Source: Candidatus Dadabacteria bacterium (GTDB lineage: Bacteria; Desulfobacterota_D; UBA1144; Nemesobacterales; Nemesobacteraceae). From it: a DNA stretch of 64,000 nucleotides. Where the stretch lies: assembly GCA_022827275.1 (NCBI GenBank), contig JAJDTG010000022.1, forward strand, positions 1 to 64,000, written 5' to 3'. The notes below the pieces were generated by a model. It had not been told where the DNA came from and made no database searches. It saw only the letters and a program-made list of their open reading frames with translations. Every line of letters starts with the position of its first letter. The stretch's first letter is position 1. Shown here piece after piece: positions 8,455-16,965 of the stretch. Both the position numbers and the translations under genes were made by a program.

Positions 8455-8784
8455 ATGAGAAAAGTATTGATGTTTTCCGTACTGGCGGTTCTGTTCCTTG
8501 GTGGAGCGACACTTGCCTCGGCCCATTGCGGAGATTGTGATAAGAAAGCAGATTGCCCCAGAAAGTCCGCTAAAATGGACAGAATGTTCGAGAAAAAAGA
8601 CACAAACTCTGACGGGGCTATCTCAAAGGCTGAGTTTATGTCTCATGTGGAAAAAAAATTCGCCAAGATGGACGCTGACGGCAACGGCAGTCTTACAAAG
8701 GAAGAAGTAAAGAACTACTGGGCCGCCAAGAAAGAGAAGTATAAAGACAAGAAAAAAGATTCCGGGCAGTGCGCCGGCAAATAG
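8455..8784 (+). CDS. Secreted EF-hand calcium-binding protein
   Basis: A 109-residue protein with a signal peptide (MRKVLMFSVLAVLFLGGATLASA) and two canonical 12-residue EF-hand loops, DTNSDGAISKAE and DADGNGSLTKEE. Both have the expected Asp/Asn ligands, Gly at position 6 and Glu at position 12, so paired calcium binding in the periplasm is likely. A short Cys/His cluster after the signal (HCGDCDKKADC) could bind another metal. GGAGGT six bases before the ATG is a strong ribosome site. It precedes an ECF sigma operon by 46 bases and may be its first gene. Confidence 0.88.
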   Translation: MRKVLMFSVLAVLFLGGATLASAHCGDCDKKADCPRKSAKMDRMFEKKDTNSDGAISKAEFMSHVEKKFAKMDADGNGSLTKEEVKNYWAAKKEKYKDKKKDSGQCAGK

Positions 8785-8830
8785 CGCGGAAGCGGCAGTA
8801 GGATCGGTGGCGCTCTGCGGCCACGGCTAA

Positions 8831-9394
8831 ATGGAAACAGACCGCATGGCAAAAGAGTCACCGGACGATGAAAGCTTGCTTGAACGCGTAGGGGAAGGTG
8901 ATGGTACGGCGTTCGCCGTGCTTGTAAGAAGGCACAGCGACAGATATTACCGGCTTGCCTACCGCTACACTGCCAGGCGCGAGGAAGCAGAAGATATAGT
9001 GCAGGCGGCATTTATAAAACTGTGGGAGACCCCGGACATATGGAACCCTCGAAGGGGAGCAAGGTTCACCACCTGGTTTTACCGGGTGGTGGTGAACCTC
9101 TGTCTTGACAGCAGGAAAAAGCGCGGCGAGGCGGCGATCCCCGAATCTCTTGAACCAAAAGACGAGAATCCCGACTCGGAAAGTAAAGTTGCCGAGAGTG
9201 AGGCGAGGGCCCTGCTTGCAAGGGAGATCAAGAGGCTGCCTCCGAGGCAGAAAACCGCTTTGATTCTCTGCTTCTATGAGGAACTGAGACATGAGGATGC
9301 CGCCGGGATCATGAAGGTAAGCGTTTCTGCGCTTCGCTCTTTGCTAATGAGGGCCAAGGCGACACTCAGACGGGAGATGGACCGTTATCTTTGA
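8831..9394 (+). CDS. ECF-family RNA polymerase sigma factor
   Basis: A 187-residue sigma factor of the extracytoplasmic-function type. Region 2 runs about residues 25-90 (YRLAYRYTARREEAEDIVQAAF, then FTTWFYRVVVNLCLD), and region 4 about 125-180 (LPPRQKTALILCFYEELRHE, then VSVSALRSLLMRAKATLRRE). There is no region 3, as expected. It would direct RNA polymerase to a small stress regulon. The next two genes, a membrane protein and a metal-sensor-like protein, overlap it or each other, which is the layout of Cnr/RpoE-like signalling units. Confidence 0.92.
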   Translation: METDRMAKESPDDESLLERVGEGDGTAFAVLVRRHSDRYYRLAYRYTARREEAEDIVQAAFIKLWETPDIWNPRRGARFTTWFYRVVVNLCLDSRKKRGEAAIPESLEPKDENPDSESKVAESEARALLAREIKRLPPRQKTALILCFYEELRHEDAAGIMKVSVSALRSLLMRAKATLRREMDRYL

Positions 9395-9402
9395 GAAGGC
9401 AT

Positions 9403-9693
9403 ATGGATAAGGACAGAAAACTCGAGGAGTTGTTACGCTCGTATGACGTGCCCCCGGCCCCCGGCGACCTGGCCGGGAGAATAATAAGCGTGGCATCGCT
9501 CGTCCCGCAGAGACAGGGAGTCTTGAGATGGGTCCTCGGTGTGTTCTGGTCGCCTGTCCCCGCTTTCTGCCTTGCCTTGTTTCTTGCGGTCGGGTTTCTT
9601 GCGGGCGTGATGAACTACGGCGGGGCGGATTCCCATGCGGTCGCCGAGAGCGTTATCGAGCAGCTGCTTGGCGACGAGGAAGGATTGTTATGA
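9403..9693 (+). CDS. Small single-span membrane protein, probable anti-sigma factor
   Basis: A 96-residue protein with a charged N-terminal cytoplasmic part (MDKDRKLEELLRSYDVPPAP), one membrane segment near residues 48-68, and a short acidic tail. Position between an ECF sigma factor and a periplasmic sensor, with a four-base ATGA overlap into the latter, suggests a membrane anti-sigma factor like CnrY. There is no ZAS zinc motif. A TTG at 9391 would extend the frame by four residues and overlap the sigma gene; ATG 9403 after GAGAAGG is preferred. Confidence 0.6.
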   Translation: MDKDRKLEELLRSYDVPPAPGDLAGRIISVASLVPQRQGVLRWVLGVFWSPVPAFCLALFLAVGFLAGVMNYGGADSHAVAESVIEQLLGDEEGLL

Positions 9694-10136
9694 GAGACCC
9701 GATGAGATTATTGATACTGTTGTTGGTTGTTCTTGGAGTTGTCCTCATCGGTTTTACGGCGGGGAGAGGATGTGACCGTCATCAAGTGAAGAGGGGAGAG
9801 CGTATAACCGCCCTGCTTGACGGATCCTCCCTTCCGGAAGCAAGGCGCGCCGAGCTTAAGGAAAAACTGCGCGCTGCGCTTCCCGGTGCGGAAAGAAAAA
9901 AAGTAAGACGGCAGTTAAGCGGGGAGGTGATCGCTATTCTCGAGGCGGAGCAGTTCGATGCCGAAGCTTACCGGGAGAGCTTGGATAGGATGTTCTTGGA
10001 GCGCCAGAGGCAAAAGCAGCGGATGCTAGAAGTTATAGTGGAGGTAGCGTCCGAGCTTAACTGGGAGGAACGGAAAGCTCTTGCGGATATCTTTCGCCGG
10101 TCACCCAAGTTCAAGCATCTCCCGCGGACAAACTGA
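9690..10136 (+). CDS. Periplasmic heavy-metal sensor/resistance-like protein (CnrR/ZraP type)
   Basis: A 148-residue protein with one N-terminal membrane segment (LLILLLVVLGVVLIGF) followed by a long helical periplasmic domain. The pattern IAILEAEQFDAEAYRESLDR near residue 88 and ELNWEERKALADIFRR near residue 125 match the heavy-metal-resistance family that includes CnrR/NccX. In those systems the periplasmic protein senses metal and releases the sigma factor from its anti-sigma. ATG 9690 overlaps the upstream stop and follows AGGA; the longer GTG-started frame is unlikely. The metal, if any, is unknown. Confidence 0.78.
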   Translation: MRDPMRLLILLLVVLGVVLIGFTAGRGCDRHQVKRGERITALLDGSSLPEARRAELKEKLRAALPGAERKKVRRQLSGEVIAILEAEQFDAEAYRESLDRMFLERQRQKQRMLEVIVEVASELNWEERKALADIFRRSPKFKHLPRTN

Positions 10137-10348
10137 GGCAGGCACAGAAGGACTTCCCGTTTATCGATATTGTATGGGCGATTTTAAAAGACATCCGCAA
10201 GTCAGAGGATTAATCTTGCGCAAGAAGCGACCGTTTGACGTAAAGACAGGGCGATTTGCCGGGCTTTAACTGAACACTGCAATGGGTCTCGCCTATTCTA
10301 GGGCAGGAAAATTTGACTGTTTAGGAGTGGCGGTGGAGGGGAGTCTCC

Positions 10349-11512
10349 TCAGAGCTTGGAAACTGTTTCCATCATGTCCCGCAGGCTCAGAGCCTCGATT
10401 CCTTTGCCGACCGGGAAACTCTCGCTGCCACCGTGCACGACGAACCTGCGGGAGGGTTTTAAGTCTTCGCACGCTGCGTGAAAACCTTTTGACAGCTTCG
10501 GAACGGAACCGCGTTTTATTTCTATAGCCCATAATCCCCCCTTGCCCGAATCGATGATCAGGTCGATCTCGGCCCCGCCCTTGGAGCGGTAAAATCCCAT
10601 CGAACCGAGCTTAGGCATAGCCCCGGCCAGGTTTTCGATCACATAGCCTTCCCAGCTGCCTCCGGCTGCGGGATGACCGAGGAGATCGTTTACGGTTGTA
10701 ATGCCGAGCAGAGCGTGAGCCACTCCACTGTCGCGAACGTAGATCCTGGGTGTTTTGACGAGACGTTTCCCTTGGTTTGAGGTCCATGGCTTAAGACGGC
10801 GCACAAGCAGAAGGTCAACGAGCAGGTCGAGATACCGGCCAGCCGTCACGCTGGCGACGTCAAGCCCCCGGGCCAGCTCGGAGGCGTTCAGGAGTCCGCC
10901 CTGTCTGTGCGCAAGCATTGTCCAGAACCGCCGCAGGGTCTCCGCCGGAATGCGTGGACCGAACTGCGGAATATCCCGTTCCAGATACGTGCGGATGAAG
11001 TCCTCCCGCCACCTTGCGCTTTCATTGTCGTCGGGGGCGAGAAAACTCTCAGGGAAGCCACCTCTGTTCCAGAGCTTGAGGGTTTTTTCCTCATCAATCT
11101 CTCGTGCACTGAGAGGGCCGAGTTCCAGGTATGATACGCGGCCCGCGAGAGATTCGCCCGACTGCCTCAGCAGGTCGATCGAGGCGGATCCCAGCAGCAG
11201 GAAATGACCCGTTCTGAGTCCTCTCTGGCGGTAGCTGTCAATGATGACACGAAGCGTGGCGAACATCCCGGGTGCTCTCTGTACTTCATCGAAAACGATC
11301 AGCTTTCCCTCATTAAGTTCGCAGAACTGCTGAACGTCCTCAATTCTCGCCAAATCGCGCGGGTTCTCAAGATCCAAGTAGACCGCACTCCGCTTGCGGG
11401 CGATCTGGCGGGCCAGAGTGGTTTTCCCGACCTGCCTCGGACCCGTGAGAACCACGGCCGGGGCTCTGTTAAGCAGCCTTTCAAGTTCAGAGCTTATTGA
11501 CCTTTCTATCAT
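10349..11512 (-). CDS. AAA+ ATPase with DUF4143 domain (first copy)
   Basis: A 387-residue protein. The N-terminal ATPase has Walker A LTGPRQVGKTTLARQ near residue 22, Walker B LIVFDEVQ near residue 75 and a sensor-like LLGSAS near residue 110. The C-terminal half is the winged-helix/nuclease-like DUF4143 region, including a PD-(D/E)xK-like segment (KGGAEIDLIIDSGKGGLWAI...EIK) around residue 310. The family is widespread and mobile, and its function is not established. ATG 11512 is chosen because an inverted repeat lies immediately upstream and the family begins MIERxI; a GTG at 11551 would place that repeat inside the gene. A relative lies at 37091. Confidence 0.88.
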   Translation of the reverse strand: MIERSISSELERLLNRAPAVVLTGPRQVGKTTLARQIARKRSAVYLDLENPRDLARIEDVQQFCELNEGKLIVFDEVQRAPGMFATLRVIIDSYRQRGLRTGHFLLLGSASIDLLRQSGESLAGRVSYLELGPLSAREIDEEKTLKLWNRGGFPESFLAPDDNESARWREDFIRTYLERDIPQFGPRIPAETLRRFWTMLAHRQGGLLNASELARGLDVASVTAGRYLDLLVDLLLVRRLKPWTSNQGKRLVKTPRIYVRDSGVAHALLGITTVNDLLGHPAAGGSWEGYVIENLAGAMPKLGSMGFYRSKGGAEIDLIIDSGKGGLWAIEIKRGSVPKLSKGFHAACEDLKPSRRFVVHGGSESFPVGKGIEALSLRDMMETVSKL

Positions 11513-11517
11513 GTAGC

Positions 11518-11544
11518 CAAATTTAACACGACATATTAAATTTG
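11518..11544 (-). promoter_or_regulatory. Operator-like inverted repeat at first DUF4143 gene
   Basis: CAAATTTAA and TTAAATTTG are exact reverse complements separated by nine bases, ending six bases before the ATG. On the minus strand a TAATAT element, a possible -10, lies at the edge of the first arm. Position and spacing match the repeats at the second DUF4143 gene. Confidence 0.5.
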
Positions 11545-11708
11545 TCCACAAAACTAAAAGATTTTCTCTGTCATCTTCAGGTTGGATGATTCACTTCCTG
11601 CGAGAAAATCGATCGCTTCACTTGAAAAAACATGTCCTGGAGATTAAGCGTGCGAAGAGATATGCCAGCGCCGGGAATTTCCTGTAGACCCATGTCCGCA
11701 AAAAGGCT

Positions 11709-12404
11709 TTATTTCGTCTGTTGCGTGGTTTTGTTGTTGGTTGCCGGCACGAGATCATAAAAAAAGAAACCGTCCCTTTCCACTGTCTCACCGTGCGTGA
11801 ACTCAATCGACCGGGAGAATATCGGCCCGTCGAAAACAAACGTGTGGAATTCTCCGTTCTCCCCACAGGGGTCAACTCCACTTGGAAGGTCATCAAGAAA
11901 CGCTACGTCGAAAAGGCGTCCGGCGAAAGACTCATCCAGCACTTTGGAGTAAACGCAGACGGTTACCGCACGAAACCCTTCGTTTACAAAGGTTCGGGCT
12001 AAGGACTGAGTTGACTTCTTCCATAGGGGGAAGAGACAGGTTAATCCCGAGGCCGCAAGCTGCCGTTTCCTGTAATCCCTAAGGTCTTCCAAGAATATAT
12101 CGCCAAAGGCAATCCGGCGAATGCCCTTGTCGCGGATACTGGAGAACGCCTTTCCCATTTCCCGTTCGTAGACGGCGTTTGATGACTGAGGCGGCACTAC
12201 GACTTCCACAAGCGGCAGGCCCAGGGACTCCGCCTGTCTGCGAAGGAGCACGCGGCGCACTCCGTGCATGCTCACCCGGTCGTAAGCGTCAGTCACCGTC
12301 GTCACAAGTTCCGCCACCCGGTATTCTCCGCGCCTTCGGATTTCCCGAAGCGCCATGGTGCTGTCCTTGCCGCCGCTGAAGCAAAGGGCAATCGGTTCAC
12401 TCAA
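11709..12404 (-). CDS. Dph6-like PP-loop ATP pyrophosphatase
   Basis: A 231-residue enzyme of the adenine nucleotide alpha-hydrolase superfamily. The PP-loop SGGKDSTMAL is at residue 10. The FGDIFLEDLRDYRK segment near residue 100 and the GENGEFHTFVFDGPIF motif near residue 185 are hallmarks of the diphthine-ammonia-ligase-like group (the MJ0570-type domain). Bacteria lack diphthamide, so the bacterial members probably amidate or ligate a different small molecule; the substrate is unknown. Length is normal for the stand-alone domain. The gene is 53 bases upstream of the TerB-DnaJ region's left end but reads separately. Confidence 0.85.
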   Translation of the reverse strand: MSEPIALCFSGGKDSTMALREIRRRGEYRVAELVTTVTDAYDRVSMHGVRRVLLRRQAESLGLPLVEVVVPPQSSNAVYEREMGKAFSSIRDKGIRRIAFGDIFLEDLRDYRKRQLAASGLTCLFPLWKKSTQSLARTFVNEGFRAVTVCVYSKVLDESFAGRLFDVAFLDDLPSGVDPCGENGEFHTFVFDGPIFSRSIEFTHGETVERDGFFFYDLVPATNNKTTQQTK

Positions 12405-12457
12405 TGGGGCAATACTCCTTTCAGGGTGTTACAGGAAGATCGGTAAAGAAGCGGGTA

Positions 12458-13189
12458 TCAGACCGCTTTTCGCTCCTTCTCGATCCGATCGTAGGCGTCA
12501 TTTATCACTGAAAGCTTCTCGTTCGCCGCATCAACGAACTCCTGGGGAACGCCTTGGGCGATCAGTGTGTCGGGGTGGTGCGCCCGGACAAGTTCGCGGT
12601 ACTTGCTTTTGAGTTCCTGATCCGAGATGTTCCTATTCACTCCTAGGATTTCGTACGGATCCGGCTTGTCGACGCCGTGTGCGGCGCGGATCCGACGAAA
12701 CGCCGCCTCGCTAAGCCCGAATATCTCGGCCACGCTCCGAAGATACTCGTTTTCCTTGGGATGGTAGACGTTATCGGCCTTGGCGATGAGAAACAGGCAG
12801 TTTAAAAGCTCCTCGAGAACCGCGGGGTTGTCCCTGAACATCCCGGCAAGTTGCTGTGCGTAGGGCTCAAAGCCTTCTGAGTCTTCCTTAGCGATATTGA
12901 AGACTCGGGCGACCTCGGCCTCTTTTACCTCGTTTCTCAGGATCGGATGAAATACCTTTTGAAAAGCCTGGATTTCCTCTTCCCTTACTACCCCGTCGGC
13001 TTTGGCCATCTTGGCCGCCAGTACTATAACTCCGGCCGTGAAAGCGACCTGTTTTCTCGAGCGCGTGTCGGTCGGCCGCTCACCGGTATCCACGAACGCG
13101 TGGCCCGCCATAGCGCCGAGCAGTGCCCCGATAGGGCCGCCGAGAGCAAAGCCTGCCGCGCCGCCGATTATTTTTCCCCATATGCTCAT
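12458..13189 (-). CDS. TerB-DnaJ domain protein (DjlA-like co-chaperone)
   Basis: A 243-residue protein with a Gly/Ala-rich N-terminus (GGAAGFALGGPIGALLGAMAGH, probably membrane-associated), a TerB-like helical domain (about residues 45-165), and a C-terminal J domain. The J domain has PYEILGVNRNISDQELKSKY and the HPD tripeptide (VRAHHPDTL) required to stimulate DnaK ATPase. This order is that of DjlA. It follows the DUF4403 gene in the same direction with 81 bases between them. Confidence 0.88.
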   Translation of the reverse strand: MSIWGKIIGGAAGFALGGPIGALLGAMAGHAFVDTGERPTDTRSRKQVAFTAGVIVLAAKMAKADGVVREEEIQAFQKVFHPILRNEVKEAEVARVFNIAKEDSEGFEPYAQQLAGMFRDNPAVLEELLNCLFLIAKADNVYHPKENEYLRSVAEIFGLSEAAFRRIRAAHGVDKPDPYEILGVNRNISDQELKSKYRELVRAHHPDTLIAQGVPQEFVDAANEKLSVINDAYDRIEKERKAV

Positions 13190-13270
13190 ATGATTTTCTC
13201 CTCTAAAAAGTGTACCGGAAAAACTTCCCTTCGAAATTTCCCCCGGGATTCCCGAACGCAGAAAAATACG

Positions 13271-14701
13271 CTAGGGAATTGCCTGCACCCTTGCACTGAC
13301 CCTGCCTTCTGCCGTGAGGACTAAACGCAGGTATTCGGGCCCCACATCAAGGCGGTTTATGTGCACCCGGTGCACTTTGCCTGCAACTGAAACATTCTCC
13401 GATGAAAGTGCCAAAATTGCATCCTCGGCACTGTCTCGCAGTTCCTCGAGCTTAGGCCCGAGGTCAAATGGAAGGCGCTTCGAGACGGCTTCCAGCAGTC
13501 GCGGTTCCGCTGCCTTTCCCGCTATTGAGAAAAGCACGTTTTGCGAATCGACATCAAGCCTTACGTTTTCAAGCGTTATGGTCTGCGCCCTGGCGTCGAG
13601 TTTCGGTTCAGCGATAATGTAGATGGTCCCCTTCGCCGCCGAACCGGACAGGTAATCCGTCTCCACTGCCACCGTGGTTTCAAGCAGAAGCATTTTTTCA
13701 TAAGGGCGGATGCCGATCCCCTTTATGACTATGGAGATGTTTTTGCCCAGAGACTTCCCGACTGTTTCCTCGGCAAGTGTTCGCTCAAGGGTCTCGTAAT
13801 CGACTATGGTGGGCATAACGATTTCGAAGCTTCCCGGCTTCGGCTCTTCCAGGAGCAGGGTCTTAGGGAAGGGGCATTGGGGCTGTGTCTGTTCTGTCAG
13901 GATGCGTGTTTTTACTTCAACTCCAATCGTGGTGCGGATGTCTTTGCGGCCGATGCGGACCTGCGTTGCGCGCGCGACTACGGGGGTTGTTTCAAGCCAG
14001 AGCACCGAGTCTTCTCCAAGCGGTGTCGAACCGCAAAGCCTCTTCCAGCCTTTTCTTGCCGCCTGTTCAAAGAAATCGCTCCGGGACACGCTTCGGTTAA
14101 GTTGCGTGCGGAGCTTATCGGCGGTGATTTCAACTGCAGGCAGCATATGCCTTCTTACGTCAAGATTCCCAATGCGTCTTATCGTGAGATCGGCTCTTTG
14201 TATATCTACTTTTACCTCGGAGAGGTTCGGGGAGACGCGCCAGTTAGTTTCGAGGGTCGGACTCGCGGTGAGGGAGGCGCTTGCAAGTACGTCGCCGCTT
14301 GTGTTGAAGTCGATTTTCCTTGCCAGTTGAATGGCTCCTGCCGCACGGGCTTCTCCGTTAAGCTCGGTCGCTATGTTTAGCACATCCCTTTGGCTCGATA
14401 CCTGAAGGGGGGAACGGTTTAGGTTCCAGCTGAGTTCGCTTTCGGCGAAGGATCTTCCGAGGCTGTTTTTCCGTGAACCCGACTCCTGCTTCGGGGTCTT
14501 GCGCTCAAGTGCTTCCTCTACGGCAGCTATGGGAATGGAGACCGGGATAGTTGCTCTTGAGAGACGTTCCGCAAGCGGCTCAAGCTCCGGGGTCTTGGTA
14601 TCGGGTCTTTCGGCGTCATACCTCGACATGTTCTCGGACAGATAAACCCCCGCCGCGAGGATCACCCCGATCACCAGAATAACCAGTATTATCCTTCCCA
14701 T
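13271..14701 (-). CDS. DUF4403 family protein
   Basis: A 476-residue protein anchored by one N-terminal membrane helix (MGRIILVILVIGVILAAGVY) with the rest exported. The body is beta-rich, with a repeated pattern of strands and the family-like SWNLNRSPLQVS segment near residue 92, matching DUF4403, a periplasmic/envelope family of unknown role whose fold resembles lipid-binding SMP/TULIP-like domains. The length is typical. It probably shares a transcript with the DnaJ-like gene downstream. Confidence 0.75.
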   Translation of the reverse strand: MGRIILVILVIGVILAAGVYLSENMSRYDAERPDTKTPELEPLAERLSRATIPVSIPIAAVEEALERKTPKQESGSRKNSLGRSFAESELSWNLNRSPLQVSSQRDVLNIATELNGEARAAGAIQLARKIDFNTSGDVLASASLTASPTLETNWRVSPNLSEVKVDIQRADLTIRRIGNLDVRRHMLPAVEITADKLRTQLNRSVSRSDFFEQAARKGWKRLCGSTPLGEDSVLWLETTPVVARATQVRIGRKDIRTTIGVEVKTRILTEQTQPQCPFPKTLLLEEPKPGSFEIVMPTIVDYETLERTLAEETVGKSLGKNISIVIKGIGIRPYEKMLLLETTVAVETDYLSGSAAKGTIYIIAEPKLDARAQTITLENVRLDVDSQNVLFSIAGKAAEPRLLEAVSKRLPFDLGPKLEELRDSAEDAILALSSENVSVAGKVHRVHINRLDVGPEYLRLVLTAEGRVSARVQAIP

Positions 14702-15033
14702 TTGAAGATATATGGTAAGGGAATTTTCGTGAATTTAAAGATTTTGGTTCCCCCGGGAGATCTCATCTGGCGCGGAGCGGTGGAGGGGCTAAGCATTATA
14801 AAGCAGATCTTTTTATCGGCATGGGCGGTTTTCCTGTAAAGCTGATACCGGTATTTGCGGTCGGGGTTATTACGGTTTCCTTCTTCATTTCCGGCCGCGT
14901 GTTTTTATCCCTCGCTCGTGCTGTTTGCCGCATGGAGAGCGAGAATCACTCCACTGGAAAAAATTCTATTGGTATTTTCGCCGTGTTTCAAAAGCTCAAA
15001 ACGGTCCTGTTAATAACGACCCTAAATTTTTCC
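14702..15033. other. Intergenic region upstream of TetR promoter
   Basis: About 330 bases lie between the leftward DUF4403 gene and the TetR promoter. A 75-residue frame at 14821-15048 is hydrophobic, but it runs into the TetR promoter and has no ribosome site, so it is not called. No hairpin or RNA gene was recognised. Confidence 0.5.
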
Positions 15034-15062
15034 TTGACAATTTTTTAAGGACTTGTTAATCT
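15034..15062 (+). promoter_or_regulatory. Sigma-70-type promoter for TetR gene
   Basis: A perfect -35 box TTGACA (15034-15039) is followed after 17 bases by TAATCT (15057-15062) as the -10 box. The operator palindrome starts at the end of the -10 box, so a bound repressor would block transcription. Confidence 0.75.
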
Positions 15063-15080
15063 GACTGACGAGTCAGTCAG
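15061..15080. promoter_or_regulatory. TetR-type operator palindrome
   Basis: CTGACTGAC-GA-GTCAGTCAG is a perfect inverted repeat with nine-base arms. It overlaps the -10 box and transcription start region and ends just before the TetR ribosome site, the expected place for autorepression by a TetR-family dimer. Confidence 0.8.
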
Positions 15081-15092
15081 TGGGTGAGGAGT

Positions 15093-15722
15093 ATGGTTCA
15101 GACTAGCAGCGTTTCCGAGAGAAATACGCGCAGCACACAGAGATCCCGCAGATTCAGGCGTCGCGACGAGATATTGAGGGCCGCGACCGACCTTTTCTCC
15201 GAGAAGGGCTACCATGAAGTCACCATGGAAGAGATAGCCGAGGAGATGGGTGTATCGAAGGGAACCATCTACAACTACTTTTCCTCCAAGGAGAATCTCT
15301 ACCTCGAAATCCTTAAGGAAAGTTTCGAAGCCATAGAGGCGCTTCTTCATGAGGAAGTAGAGAATTCGGACCCCGCCCCCCTGAAGCTTCGCAAGCTGCT
15401 CGCTACCATATTCACTTTCTACAGACAGAACTTGAAGGTTCTTCGCATACTGAGCCGCGACGAGACACATCTTCTTAAGGAACACTTTGAGCTCACCGAG
15501 AAGTGGAGGACGCGGCGGGTTAGGCTCTACGAAAAAATAATAGAAAAAGGCATAGACGAAGGAAGCTTCGTGAGACAGAACCCGAGGCTTCGCGCCCTAA
15601 TGCTCTACGGGGCCGTGGGCGCGGTGATGGTTCACCACGATTTCTCTATGGACGCGGGAGAGGTGGCCGACGCGGTCTTCTCACAGCTTGCTTCCGGACT
15701 GCTGATAAACAAGGACTCTTAG
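15093..15722 (+). CDS. TetR/AcrR family transcriptional regulator
   Basis: A 209-residue regulator. The N-terminal helix-turn-helix spans about residues 18-62 (ILRAATDLFSEKGYHEVTME, then GVSKGTIYNYFSSKENLYLE), and an all-helical ligand-binding domain follows. It probably binds the palindrome at 15061-15080 and represses its own transcript, relieved by an unknown, perhaps fatty-acyl-like, ligand. A GTG at 15084 would add three residues; ATG 15093 with GAGG just upstream is preferred, though the spacing is tight. An aminotransferase follows after 33 bases and may be co-regulated. Confidence 0.9.
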   Translation: MVQTSSVSERNTRSTQRSRRFRRRDEILRAATDLFSEKGYHEVTMEEIAEEMGVSKGTIYNYFSSKENLYLEILKESFEAIEALLHEEVENSDPAPLKLRKLLATIFTFYRQNLKVLRILSRDETHLLKEHFELTEKWRTRRVRLYEKIIEKGIDEGSFVRQNPRLRALMLYGAVGAVMVHHDFSMDAGEVADAVFSQLASGLLINKDS

Positions 15723-15755
15723 CTTTTTGAAAAAAATTTAAGGAGGAGAGGAGTT

Positions 15756-16928
15756 ATGTCATCATATGGATACAGTTCACGCACCTCGCACTTTGTTCCG
15801 CCCAAGCAGTGGGCGAGCATGAGGGTCGCGAGGGAACTTGAGAGGAAAACGGGGAAAAAGATCATTCACTTTGAAAAGGGTGATTATCAGGGACCCGATT
15901 TCGATACGCCGGAGCATGTTCTTGACGCTACGGAGAAGGCGCTTAGAGACGGTTACGTAAGGTACGATCCAGGGCCGGGACTTCCCGAGCTTCGGGAGGC
16001 CATAGCGGAGAAGATGGGAGAGCGGGGAAGACCCACCGAGCCCGACGAGGTCATAGTGACGGCGGGAGCTAAGCACTCCCTTACGATGAACCTTCTTACC
16101 TTTCTTGAGGACGGGGACGAGGTGATATTTCCGAACCCGGGATATCCCCCCGATGAGGTATGGGCCAAGTACGCAAACGCGGTGATAAAGCACACCCCGC
16201 TTACAAAGCCCGACTGGCAGTTCGACGTTGAGAAGCTGGAAGAACTCATCACCCCGAAAACGAAGCTCGTGATCATAAACACACCCCAGAGGCCGAACGG
16301 CCACCTGGTGGAGAACCCCCAGGAGATAGCCGACATGCTTGAGCGCCATCCCCAGGTGATGATCATATCGGACGAGATATTCTCCCAGGTAACCTTCGGG
16401 AAGCCGCATCTCTCGATCTCATCGATAGAGAGCATACGCGACAGGGTGATCTGCATAGACACGTTCTCAAAGACATGGGCGATGACGGGCTGGAGAATAG
16501 GTTGGACCGTGGCCCCGAGACCGGTTATCGAGCAGCTCTCGATATTCCTTCAGGACTCGATCACAAACGTGGCTGCGTTCATACAGAAAGCAGCGCACGC
16601 CGCTCTCACGGGACCCCAGGACTGGGTCGAGAACAAGCTGGTTCTGCTCGAGCAGAAAAGGGACCGCATGGTCGCCGGGCTAAACAGTGTCGACGGGATA
16701 ACCTGCGATACCCCCGACGGAGCGTTCTACGCCTTTGCAGATATCTCGGGCACGGGACTCACCTCTCAGGAGTTCACCGACAGACTGGTTGAGCGCGCGG
16801 CGGTTGCCGTAGTAGCCGGCACGGCCTTCGGAAGCCAGGGAGAGGGCTACGTGAGAGTCACCTACGCGTGTTCTGACGACGATATAGACGAAGGAATGAA
16901 GAGGATGAGGGAAGCGGATCTTTCCTGA
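15756..16928 (+). CDS. Class I/II PLP-dependent aminotransferase (aspartate aminotransferase-like)
   Basis: A 390-residue fold-type I aminotransferase. The PLP lysine is K239 in DTFSKTWAMTGWRIGW. Upstream are the cofactor-site segments VTAGAKHSLTMNL (near 97) and INTPQRPNG (near 173); the second normally reads NPxNP(T/S)G, so the Gln-Arg variant hints at a changed substrate. The arginine of the carboxylate-binding motif is present near the end (YVRVTYA). AAGGAGGAGAGGAG gives a strong ribosome site. It is probably in one operon with the TetR gene. The exact amino donor is not readable. Confidence 0.88.
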   Translation: MSSYGYSSRTSHFVPPKQWASMRVARELERKTGKKIIHFEKGDYQGPDFDTPEHVLDATEKALRDGYVRYDPGPGLPELREAIAEKMGERGRPTEPDEVIVTAGAKHSLTMNLLTFLEDGDEVIFPNPGYPPDEVWAKYANAVIKHTPLTKPDWQFDVEKLEELITPKTKLVIINTPQRPNGHLVENPQEIADMLERHPQVMIISDEIFSQVTFGKPHLSISSIESIRDRVICIDTFSKTWAMTGWRIGWTVAPRPVIEQLSIFLQDSITNVAAFIQKAAHAALTGPQDWVENKLVLLEQKRDRMVAGLNSVDGITCDTPDGAFYAFADISGTGLTSQEFTDRLVERAAVAVVAGTAFGSQGEGYVRVTYACSDDDIDEGMKRMREADLS

Positions 16929-16965
16929 GTCCATTAGCATAGGAAGTTAGGCTTTTTACTTGACT

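Noticed and set aside
10137-10348. Short frames (for example a 31-residue one from 10171) after the metal-sensor gene
   Set aside because: No Shine-Dalgarno and no recognisable pattern; treated as non-coding spacer.
14821-15048. 75-residue hydrophobic frame before the TetR gene
   Set aside because: No ribosome site, ends inside the TetR promoter, and composition does not look like a real membrane protein.
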